Shown here one piece after another: positions 7,596-13,243 of a DNA stretch of 13,243 nucleotides. The notes beneath the pieces were generated by a model, which did no database searches, was not told where the DNA came from, and was given only the letters and a program-made list of their open reading frames with translations. The position numbers and the translations under genes are program-made. The first letter of the stretch is position 1, and each line of letters begins with the position of its first letter. Origin of the DNA: an uncultured Eubacteriales bacterium (GTDB taxonomy: Bacteria; Bacillota; Clostridia; Lachnospirales; Lachnospiraceae); NCBI GenBank assembly GCA_902783795.1, contig CACZSO010000083.1:1-13243 (forward strand), in the 5' to 3' direction.

Positions 7596-8024
7596 TTATT
7601 CTATGGCAATGTACTTTTCTTCTTCTACTTCCGGAACCGCGGTCTTTTTCGGAACTGTAACTTTCAGGATACCGTCCTCAAATCTGGCCTTGATATCCTC
7701 TTCTTTCACTGCATCACCCACATAGAAGCTTCTTTCTGTGGTGCCGTAGAAACGCTCGCGGCGGATGTAGGTGCCTTTTTCGTTCTTAGTCTCTTCATCT
7801 TTTTTCGACTCGGCCCTGATGGTCATATATCCATCTTTCAGCTGTGCTTTCACGTCTTCTTTCTTGAAGCCAGGAAGGTCTATATCCAGTTCAAATGCAT
7901 CATCGGTTTCACGGATATCCGTCTTCATCAGCTGATTCGAAGGAACTAACTGCCGTACCGGACGGGCAAGGTCATTAAAGAAATCATCAAACAAATTCTC
8001 TCTGAAAATACTAGGCATTAACAT
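7596..8024 (-). CDS. hsp20: Small heat shock protein, Hsp20/alpha-crystallin family
   Basis: A complete 142-residue ATP-independent chaperone that holds unfolding proteins in the cytoplasm. The alpha-crystallin domain spans about 34-128 and ends in the conserved GILKVTVPKK (118-127). The N-terminal arm is MLMPSIFRENLFDDFFND, typical for clostridial members. A C-terminal IAI (139-141) is the I-x-I motif that docks on neighbouring subunits during oligomer assembly. I chose the first ATG because AGGAGG (8033-8038) lies 8 bases upstream; a second ATG (8016-8018, protein MPSIF) is possible but badly spaced. Expression should be controlled by HrcA, through the CIRCE element at 8137-8163. Confidence 0.96.
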   Translation of the reverse strand: MLMPSIFRENLFDDFFNDLARPVRQLVPSNQLMKTDIRETDDAFELDIDLPGFKKEDVKAQLKDGYMTIRAESKKDEETKNEKGTYIRRERFYGTTERSFYVGDAVKEEDIKARFEDGILKVTVPKKTAVPEVEEEKYIAIE

Positions 8025-8121
8025 ATCTTTATCCTCCTTAGGAATTATTTTTTAATTTTGACAAAGGATCTGATCCTGTTTTCCGAATCCCTTCGGTTTC
8101 CTCTTTCCTCTGTCTGAGCAT

Positions 8122-8150
8122 ACTATACCACTTTTGTTAGCACTCGTCAA
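8122..8150 (-). promoter_or_regulatory. Sigma-A promoter of hsp20, with its -35 inside CIRCE
   Basis: On the minus strand TTGACG (8145-8150) and TATAGT (8122-8127) are separated by exactly 17 bases. The -35 occupies the spacer and the first base of an arm of the CIRCE dyad, so HrcA binding would directly block RNA polymerase. The leader of roughly 90 bases contains a palindrome, AGGATCTGATCCT (8065-8077), and a small CCGAA/TTCGG hairpin (8083-8087 with 8092-8096). Confidence 0.85.
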
Positions 8151-8163
8151 GTATGAGTGCTAA
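8137..8163. promoter_or_regulatory. CIRCE element (HrcA operator)
   Basis: TTAGCACTC (8137-8145), a 9-base spacer, and GAGTGCTAA (8155-8163) match the CIRCE consensus TTAGCACTC-N9-GAGTGCTAA without a mismatch. The dyad extends by one more G/C pair to 8136-8164. CIRCE is bound by the HrcA repressor, classically in front of groESL and dnaK operons; here it controls hsp20. hrcA itself is not in this window. Confidence 0.97.
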
Positions 8164-8195
8164 CAATTTTTGTGAATTCTTTGTGTCCTGTTTTT

Positions 8196-8211
8196 AACAA
8201 TAATTATTGTT
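8196..8211. promoter_or_regulatory. Perfect 16-base AT-rich palindrome upstream of CIRCE
   Basis: AACAATAATTATTGTT is fully self-complementary. It lies 33 bases upstream of the CIRCE element, outside any gene. It has the size and symmetry of a dimeric regulator site (MarR or Fur/PerR-like proteins use similar AT-rich dyads), but it does not match a consensus I can name with confidence. Confidence 0.35.
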
Positions 8212-8382
8212 CCAAAACAACTACAGTCCCCTCTTTGTCAGAAAATATCTTCAGTCCCTACAAGAAAGACAGATAGGATCAGGAATTATGTTCCGATGTA
8301 CATACAGTCTTCACTCATTTCCGGAAAAGGAAGTAAAAGTATTTTAAAATTCCTAAGCTTTGCACTCATTTATAAGGCCGCA
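8212..8382. other. Non-coding stretch between the hsp20 control region and the dyad array
   Basis: I see no credible gene here. The sequence CACTCATTT occurs at 8312-8320 and 8363-8371, and a related ACTCTCATTTT at 8436-8446 inside the first array unit. ACATAC at 8300-8305 might be the left arm of a decayed extra unit of the array, but no matching right arm is found 30 bases later. Confidence 0.4.
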
Positions 8383-8676
8383 GGACCAGAGAAAGCATAC
8401 TTATTTTCAAAGAGCAGATAAATAGTATGCTTTTTACTCTCATTTTCAGGCCTAAAACGGGCCAAAGACGGGCGAAAGGCATACTGAATTCTGGATCAAG
8501 ATAAATTGGTATGTATTGTTTTCTCTTTTTTTATTCTTAAGCAGACGAAAAAGCATATTAAAACACAGAAAACAGAAAAATGGTATGCCCCTCACACTCT
8601 TTTACAAAATGAAGGCAGACGGAAAAGCATACCAAAAGAACCGTAACAGAGAATTAGTATGCACTACTCTGTCTGC
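8383..8676. repeat. Tandem array of four GCATAC-N24-GTATGC dyads
   Basis: Four units are visible. Left and right hexamers are at 8395-8400/8425-8430, 8479-8484/8509-8514, 8553-8558/8583-8588 and 8627-8632/8657-8662. Left and right arms start exactly 30 bases apart in every unit. Unit starts are 84, 74 and 74 bases apart. Arms read GCATAC (GCATAT in unit 3) and GTATGC (GTATGT in unit 2), flanked inside by a pyrimidine and a purine. Other shared parts are an A-rich lead before each left arm (GAAA to GAAAAA), GCAGACG before units 3 and 4 (AGACG before unit 2), AGATAAAT / AGAAAAAT / AGAGAATT just before the right arm, and CTCT 4-10 bases after it. The interiors otherwise differ. No gene overlaps it convincingly. 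Its function is unknown; a phased protein-binding array or a row of RNA hairpins are the main options. Confidence 0.8.
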
Positions 8677-8735
8677 TGCCGGAAATCGGACAGGCCTGTG
8701 TTTTTCTCTTAAGAAATCGCCCGAAAAGCTCCTCT

Positions 8736-8785
8736 TGAAAAACGCAGGGAAAGTCGAGGTTTACCGCCCCGGCTTTCCCTGCGTT
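8736..8785 (-). terminator. Strong terminator of the surface acetylation operon
   Basis: A perfect 13-bp stem pairs 8741-8753 (AACGCAGGGAAAG) with 8773-8785 (CTTTCCCTGCGTT). On the minus strand the last stem bases run into five Ts (GCGTTTTTC). It lies 44 bases past the stop codon of the DHHW-GDSL gene and closes the minus-strand operon. Confidence 0.88.
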
Positions 8786-8828
8786 CTTAAATAAACCTTC
8801 TCGCATTTCCTTCAGGATACTGTATTCC

Positions 8829-10895
8829 TTAAGGTGTTGTCAGCTGCGTCAGCTGATCCTGCAGATAAGGCATCAGCTGCTGATAGAAGGCATTTGTGAA
8901 ATGAATATTGTCCGGCAGGAAGCTGCTTTCGGATACCAGGGGCGTTACATCGATGTAATTAAACCCCGAGGCGGCCGCATAGGCGCTTAAAGCCGCATTA
9001 TAACGGGCTATGTTTTCTTCCTGGCCCGGGTAATAGTCCTTCTCGTTCACCGAGGTATTAGCTACAGACAGAATGATGATGCGGGAACCCGGGGAATTTG
9101 CCCGGTACGCTTCCACCATCGCACTGTAACGCTGGAGGAAAGCATCAGCGTCATCCCGGTCAGGCATGATCTGTACATCATTGACACCGTACCAGAAGAA
9201 GGCCACCGGCGCCTGGACCTGACTGGCCCGGGATGCATTGTCTTGTGCCGTGGCATCCGCCAATGTCCCGCCATATGTGGCAAAGAGGCGGCTGTCATCC
9301 ATGACCTGGGAACCGGCAACCCCGTTGATGACCTGTGATCCCATGAATACGGTACGGGAATCTCCCACAAAAACACACTCATTCAGTGTCAGTCTCCGTG
9401 CCGGTTCTGTCTCCGGCGGAAGGGTCGCATCACTGCTTTCCTGGGTGTCCTCCGAAGGTGAGGTATCCGTATTCTCTGGCTCAGAGTCTGAAGGGATTGG
9501 ATCTGTATTTTCCGACTGGCTTTCGGCCGGTGGTGTCTCCGTGTTCTCCGGTCCACTGCCTGAAGAATCTTCACCGGATGTTTGTGAGTCACTTTCCGAA
9601 GCTTCTGTATCCGCGCTTTCTGACTCATCATCAGAAACTGTGGTATCCTCGGTTCCTGAATGGTCTTCTGAAGAAGGATACTCCTCTCCTTTCGAAGGAT
9701 CTTCGCCAGGATCTGTATCCCCTTGCTTTCCTGCTTCCCCCGGCACTTCCCCCTTCAAAAACAAGGTCAGGGAGGTGTCTTCTGACAGGGTGACCGCATT
9801 ATACAGATACAAGATATCCGTATAATCTGCTTCCTTCACCATCACATCGATATCATCGTAGGCATAGCGCGGATCAATGATCTTGATCTTGCTAAAATGC
9901 GGGATCAGGAAAGGCAGCAGGGCATTTGCATATGAATCCTTCAGCACCAGAAGCTGGCGGTCTGTATCCGCAGAGGTATTGATGGTGATCTCCGGATAGT
10001 TTCCGCCAAAAAAGACCTGGTAAGGATCTGTCCCGTACAGCGCCTTCGGTACATACACCGTTCCGCTCATCCGGTGTTCTTTTTCATAAGTGACTGTATA
10101 AACTATGTCACTGTCCTTTTCTTTATAGACAGAAATGCTGTCAGAAACGGGCAGCGTAAACCCGCTCTTAGCTGTCAGGGACCCGGAGAAATCATTTAGG
10201 ACCACGCCGCTTTCATAGGCCGGCAGATCTTCGATCCCCATGGTTTTCAGCAGTTCTTTTGCTGCCAGATACGCTCCTTCCGATGTCCAGTGATGGTCAG
10301 AGGCATAATATAGCTTTGTGTCTTCTTTTGCCTCTTCAAAGACCGGCCGCAGGTCCACCGCTTCTACACTTGAAGCCATAGAATCATAGATCGCACTGAT
10401 ATAGGCATCCTCGTCATCCGTCAATGCATTGGCCGGCAGCAAGTCTTTTTTCACATAAGCTGCGGTGGGTGCCAGAAGAAAATACTGATTCTTTATGCCG
10501 GAGCGGCCTGAAAAATCTCTGACCGCCTGTATCATCCCCCGAAAGGCAGTGTTATCCGGCGAGGTAAATCTTTCCGCCAAGGTATGGTCCTTCAGATAAT
10601 ATACGCCCTGGGATTCTTTTTTAAGGAACAGCCGGTCCAGGTTCACCTTCAGTGAGACAAAGGCATCTCTTAAGGGGAAGCGGTCCTTCGCATAATCCTC
10701 TGTCTGTTCCATAAAGGCACCGGAAGCCAGGGTGGATAAACTTAGCTTCGGAGCATCTGCCAGATACCGTTTTTCTTTTTCTGAGTAATCCGGATTCGGG
10801 GCGATGAGCAGCAAAAACAGGCATCCGAGGACTAACATCCCAAAGGTAACGCCCAGAATGCGGTAAAGCTGATGCAGATAACGTTTTTTTCGCAT
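8829..10895 (-). CDS. DHHW (AlgJ/AlgX-like) domain fused to a C-terminal SGNH/GDSL hydrolase domain
   Basis: A 688-residue membrane-anchored extracellular protein. A basic start (MRKKRYLHQLYR) and one membrane segment at about 13-31 place the rest outside. Domain 1 (about 32-382) is of the DHHW type: DHHW at 200-203 and KDSYANALLPFL at 319-330, giving Asp200/His202 and Ser321 as the likely catalytic set by analogy to alginate acetyltransferases AlgJ/AlgX. A linker (about 383-500) rich in Ser, Thr, Glu, Asp and Pro follows. Domain 2 (about 503-688) is an SGNH hydrolase: block I VGDSR (510-514), block III GVND (570-573), block V DNIH (662-665). Both active sites look intact. In such clusters the MBOAT protein hands an acetyl group outward and DHHW/SGNH domains place it on, or remove it from, a polymer. 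AAGGAGG (10902-10908) lies 6 bases before the ATG and overlaps the MBOAT stop codon. Confidence 0.9.
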   Translation of the reverse strand: MRKKRYLHQLYRILGVTFGMLVLGCLFLLLIAPNPDYSEKEKRYLADAPKLSLSTLASGAFMEQTEDYAKDRFPLRDAFVSLKVNLDRLFLKKESQGVYYLKDHTLAERFTSPDNTAFRGMIQAVRDFSGRSGIKNQYFLLAPTAAYVKKDLLPANALTDDEDAYISAIYDSMASSVEAVDLRPVFEEAKEDTKLYYASDHHWTSEGAYLAAKELLKTMGIEDLPAYESGVVLNDFSGSLTAKSGFTLPVSDSISVYKEKDSDIVYTVTYEKEHRMSGTVYVPKALYGTDPYQVFFGGNYPEITINTSADTDRQLLVLKDSYANALLPFLIPHFSKIKIIDPRYAYDDIDVMVKEADYTDILYLYNAVTLSEDTSLTLFLKGEVPGEAGKQGDTDPGEDPSKGEEYPSSEDHSGTEDTTVSDDESESADTEASESDSQTSGEDSSGSGPENTETPPAESQSENTDPIPSDSEPENTDTSPSEDTQESSDATLPPETEPARRLTLNECVFVGDSRTVFMGSQVINGVAGSQVMDDSRLFATYGGTLADATAQDNASRASQVQAPVAFFWYGVNDVQIMPDRDDADAFLQRYSAMVEAYRANSPGSRIIILSVANTSVNEKDYYPGQEENIARYNAALSAYAAASGFNYIDVTPLVSESSFLPDNIHFTNAFYQQLMPYLQDQLTQLTTP
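9441..9548 (-). repeat. Three tandem 12-residue repeats in the DHHW-GDSL linker
   Basis: Residues 450-461, 462-473 and 474-485 are three in-register 12-residue units, each starting ENT: ENTETPPAESQS, ENTDPIPSDSEP and ENTDTSPSEDTQ. They are encoded by three 36-base units. They form part of a longer acidic, disorder-prone linker that would let the two catalytic domains reach apart from the membrane. Unit number may vary among strains. Confidence 0.75.
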
Positions 10896-10906
10896 ACCGC
10901 CCCTCC

Positions 10907-12283
10907 TTAGAACCTGAAATATAAGAACGGATTATAACTTTCCGTAATGAGAGCCGCCAATGTCAAAATGAAAAGTCCCGTCATGACTATATAGATCACG
11001 ACCCTTCCTGGCACGGATTTTTCTATGGTTCCTTTAAGCACCTTCATTACCGGCAGGCAGAAGAACAGGCTTAAGACTAAAGGCAGGCCGTAGGTGCTCA
11101 ATGCATAAAGACCGGCCTGGTCTGACAGCGGTGTCCTGATGCCTATCATGCTTCCATAGACAGAGAAAGCACTGCCCAAAGTATCTGAATAGAATAAGAC
11201 CCAGCCCAACAGTACCAGGATGAAAGTGGCCAGGACCGCCAGCCCTTTCGGCAGCTTCCACCGGCTGACCACATACTTGTCCAGGATCAGGAGCACCGCA
11301 TAAAACAGTCCCCAGAAGATGAAATTCCAGCCGGCGCCATGCCAGAATCCTGTCAAAAGCCATACCACCAGGATGTTCCGGATATGCTTCAAAATACTCA
11401 CCCGGTTTCCCCCCATGGGGATATACACATATTCCCGGAACCAGGTCCCCAGGGAAATATGCCAGCGCCGCCAGAACTCGGTCACGGAAGCAGAAATATA
11501 AGGATAATTAAAGTTCTCCATGAATTCAAAGCCCAGCATCTCTCCCAGGCCGATGGCCATATCCGAATAGCCGGAGAAATCGAAGTAGATCTGGACCGCA
11601 AAGGCCAATGTCATGAGCCATGCCGAAAGGACAGAGCCTGCCGCCTGGCCATGCAGCATATCAAACATGGCGCCGATGTAGTTTGCGATCAGCACTTTCT
11701 TTGCAAGGCCTAGGATGAACCGCATGGTCCCTTTGCCGAAATTCACCATAGATACCTTTGGCCTCGCCAGCTGCCGTTCGATGTCCTCATACCGGACGAT
11801 GGGCCCGGCGATGAGCTGGGGGAACATGGTGATATAGCAGGCAAATCTCACAAGATCCTTCTGCACAGGGAACTTCTCCCGGTACAGGTCTATGATATAA
11901 GATAATGCCTGGAAAGTATAAAATGATATACCGATGGGCAATGAAATGGCCGGTACCCGGAGTCTCCAGCCGAAGAACCCGTTGATATTCTCAATAAAAA
12001 AGCCGGTATATTTAAAAACAGCCAGCATCAACAGATTGATGACCACCGTAAAGATCAGTACCTGTTTTTTGGCCTCGGCATGAGACGCCATCAGCCGCCC
12101 CATACCATAGTTCAGGCTGATACTGTAGATCATCAGCAGCACATAGATGGGCTCTCCCCAGGCATAAAAGATCAGGCTCATGACCGTCAGTGACAACAGT
12201 TTGAGCTTACCCGGGAGCAGGAAATATAACAAAAACGTAAGCGGCAGGAAAAACAGCAGAAAGGTCAGACTTGAAAATACCAT
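10907..12283 (-). CDS. MBOAT-family O-acyltransferase (AlgI/DltB-like)
   Basis: A 458-residue polytopic membrane protein with many hydrophobic segments along its whole length. MBOAT hallmarks are WRRWHISLGTWFREYVYIPMGG (residues 271-292) and the catalytic histidine in TGFWHGAGWNFIFWG (His315). Also typical are SLPIGISFYTFQALSYIID (114-132) and FPQLIAGPIVRYED (154-167). The family moves acyl groups from a cytoplasmic donor across the membrane onto an extracellular acceptor: alginate in AlgI, teichoic acid D-alanine in DltB. Acetyl transfer is the likely role here because DHHW and SGNH partners are present and no dltA/dltC gene is. I chose the ATG at 12283 (MVFSSLTF) because GGAGGG (12290-12295) is 6 bases upstream; a start at 12322 would add 13 polar residues and overlap the upstream gene. 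It is 2 bases from the DUF4358 stop codon, so translation is probably coupled. Confidence 0.95.
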   Translation of the reverse strand: MVFSSLTFLLFFLPLTFLLYFLLPGKLKLLSLTVMSLIFYAWGEPIYVLLMIYSISLNYGMGRLMASHAEAKKQVLIFTVVINLLMLAVFKYTGFFIENINGFFGWRLRVPAISLPIGISFYTFQALSYIIDLYREKFPVQKDLVRFACYITMFPQLIAGPIVRYEDIERQLARPKVSMVNFGKGTMRFILGLAKKVLIANYIGAMFDMLHGQAAGSVLSAWLMTLAFAVQIYFDFSGYSDMAIGLGEMLGFEFMENFNYPYISASVTEFWRRWHISLGTWFREYVYIPMGGNRVSILKHIRNILVVWLLTGFWHGAGWNFIFWGLFYAVLLILDKYVVSRWKLPKGLAVLATFILVLLGWVLFYSDTLGSAFSVYGSMIGIRTPLSDQAGLYALSTYGLPLVLSLFFCLPVMKVLKGTIEKSVPGRVVIYIVMTGLFILTLAALITESYNPFLYFRF

Positions 12284-12285
12284 GA

Positions 12286-12762
12286 TCAGCCCTCCGTAAG
12301 TTCTGTGATCAGACGGATCCATTCTTCCGGATCATCTGCGATCACCAGTGCCGCATAGACACCCTTTTCATAGATCTGAGCCTTTTCCAACAGTTTCATC
12401 TGGGAAGCCCCATAGCCTTCAAAGGCCTCTTTCTGTCTGTCCAGATACCGTTCAAAGGCCTGGACGGCGGGTTTTGTCTGTTCTTCGTTCCGGCACTTCA
12501 GCACCAAAAAGATGCGGACCGACATGGTGTCCGGTTCCCCGTACAAAACAAAGCCTTCGTAATCCGCTTCTTCCAGAGCAAAATCCCGCCGGAGTCTTAA
12601 CCCGTCCCAGGCTTCCATGCCCTCGGCGCTCTCTTCCTCCAGGAAAGACTGGCGGAAGGTCTCGCTCATCACATTGTTCAATGGCTTTTTAGATAAGAAC
12701 AATACTAAAATGCCTGCCAGGACCAGGGTGAAAGCCACTTCATATAAAATGATCTTTTTCAT
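12286..12762 (-). CDS. DUF4358 family membrane-anchored protein
   Basis: A 158-residue protein with one N-terminal membrane segment or uncleaved signal anchor (about residues 4-24) and an extracellular domain. The pattern matches what I know of DUF4358: the segments DYEGFVLYGEPDTMSVRIFLVLKC and RYLDRQKEAFEGYGASQMKLL at about 67-125, then KGVYAALVIADD. The molecular function of the family is not known. It is often found next to MBOAT and SGNH genes, so an accessory role in polymer acetylation is plausible. The ATG at 12762 is preferred: GGGAGG (12773-12778) lies 10 bases upstream, and its ATGA overlaps the stop of the preceding gene by 4 bases. A TTG at 12780 would add six residues. Confidence 0.8.
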   Translation of the reverse strand: MKKIILYEVAFTLVLAGILVLFLSKKPLNNVMSETFRQSFLEEESAEGMEAWDGLRLRRDFALEEADYEGFVLYGEPDTMSVRIFLVLKCRNEEQTKPAVQAFERYLDRQKEAFEGYGASQMKLLEKAQIYEKGVYAALVIADDPEEWIRLITELTEG

Positions 12763-13243
12763 AGGCCATGATCCTCCCAAAGATGCATCTGATTCGCTAT
12801 GGTCTGCGCCCAGTACAGATGGAAGCGGCGGTCATAATGAGCGCCGGTATCATCATTTAAAAAAGCATCAAAAGCAAAATCAGAAGCGGAAACATAGGTG
12901 CAGCCCGCTTCGGCACAGATTTCCCTTAAGATCTCATTATACCGGTATACACGGTCCATATTATGCCAGCGGTACCGGTAAGCCTCCTTGATAGGAATGA
13001 TCTCCTGGAGATAGATCTGGGCGTTCGGGTTGATGGAACGGAACAGGGCGATCATGGCCAGATAATCCCGCTTCCAGCCGGATTCATTGTCCATATAATA
13101 GCCCAGGTCATTCACGCCCATGATAAACAGCACTTTCTTCCGCTGCAGGGAAGCTGCCTGAGTGACCATATCCGAGATCTCATCCATATGGGCTGCCCAC
13201 TTATATAAAACGGTATTTTCTGTTAATACACCGGAATCCAGCA
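12759..13243 (-). CDS. SGNH/GDSL-family hydrolase, C-terminal part (cut by window edge)
   Basis: 160 residues are visible; the frame stays open to the right edge, so the N-terminus with the catalytic GDS serine block lies outside. The hydrolase core is seen in VLFIMGVNDLGYYMD (block III, Asn oxyanion residue) and in a late NDDTGAHYDRRFHLYW. In that segment a D-x-x-x-H pattern is near the expected catalytic Asp/His, although the exact residue assignment is uncertain because the block is not the standard DxxH. YRYNEILREICAEAGCTYVSASD is typical of the strand before it. It is the first visible gene of the acetylation operon and overlaps the DUF4358 gene by 4 bases (ATGA). The likely role is O-acetyl transfer to, or removal from, a surface polymer. 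Confidence 0.85.
   Translation of the reverse strand, partial: LDSGVLTENTVLYKWAAHMDEISDMVTQAASLQRKKVLFIMGVNDLGYYMDNESGWKRDYLAMIALFRSINPNAQIYLQEIIPIKEAYRYRWHNMDRVYRYNEILREICAEAGCTYVSASDFAFDAFLNDDTGAHYDRRFHLYWAQTIANQMHLWEDHGL

Noticed and set aside
8118..8156. Fifth array unit overlapping the hsp20 promoter (GCATACT and AGTATGA)
   Set aside because: The arms start 33 bases apart when aligned on GCATAC and GTATGA instead of the invariant 30, and both are explained by the -10 box and the CIRCE spacer.
8383..8676. CRISPR array
   Set aside because: The shared parts are short split arms with diverged interiors. There is no constant 23-40 base direct repeat with unique spacers of equal length, and no cas gene is near.
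8516..8794. Plus-strand open frame of 92 residues across the last array units and the operon terminator
   Set aside because: It starts at a non-ATG or poorly supported codon without a ribosome binding site, runs through three dyads and a terminator hairpin, and has a composition unlike the real genes (mostly Lys/Arg runs).
9238..9825. Plus-strand frame of 195 residues opposite the DHHW-GDSL linker
   Set aside because: It is the antisense of a Ser/Glu/Asp-rich coding stretch, which tends to stay open on the other strand. The predicted protein is low complexity with no start signal.
12284..12322. Earlier start for the MBOAT gene
   Set aside because: It would add 13 polar residues before the first membrane helix and overlap the DUF4358 gene by 37 bases, while the ATG at 12283 has GGAGGG at ideal distance.

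Overview
The window looks like chromosome of a low-to-mid GC Clostridia, most likely a gut Lachnospiraceae-type bacterium. This rests on strong AGGAGG ribosome binding sites, sigma-A promoters with 17-base spacers, a textbook CIRCE/HrcA operator in front of an Hsp20 gene, BspA-type leucine-rich repeats, a DUF4358 protein, and an MBOAT/SGNH surface-polymer acetylation cluster. No rRNA, tRNA, insertion sequence, phage gene or CRISPR array was seen. The taxonomy is inferred from gene content only.

Left part (1-5139, all minus strand): the N-terminal half of secA runs off the left edge and has its own promoter. Upstream of it, separated by a terminator, lie an SDR-family NAD(P)-dependent oxidoreductase and a large secreted BspA-type LRR protein with four Ig-like modules. 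These two are probably co-transcribed. A 319-base divergent region carries back-to-back promoters and two dyads; one points to the SDR gene and the other to a P-loop kinase-like NTPase (AAA_28 type, 5140-5742, plus strand), which ends in a strong hairpin.

Middle part (5750-8830): an ECF-type sigma factor and an overlapping membrane-anchored putative anti-sigma factor form a two-gene operon on the plus strand. It converges on hsp20 (minus strand) across a shared bidirectional terminator. The hsp20 promoter has its -35 box inside the CIRCE operator. Behind it is a non-coding stretch of about 570 bases (8165-8735). This holds the most unusual object in the window: four tandem copies of a dyad, GCATAC-N24-GTATGC, with invariant spacing inside each unit and a 74/74/84-base period between units. 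I do not recognise it as a known element.

Right part (8736-13243, minus strand): a tightly packed operon, read right to left, contains an SGNH/GDSL hydrolase (cut by the window edge), a DUF4358 protein, an MBOAT acyltransferase (AlgI/DltB-like), and a 688-residue protein joining a DHHW (AlgJ/AlgX-like) domain to a second GDSL domain through an acidic linker. Together they are best read as a machine that moves acetyl groups across the membrane onto an extracellular polymer. A 13-bp hairpin terminator closes it.
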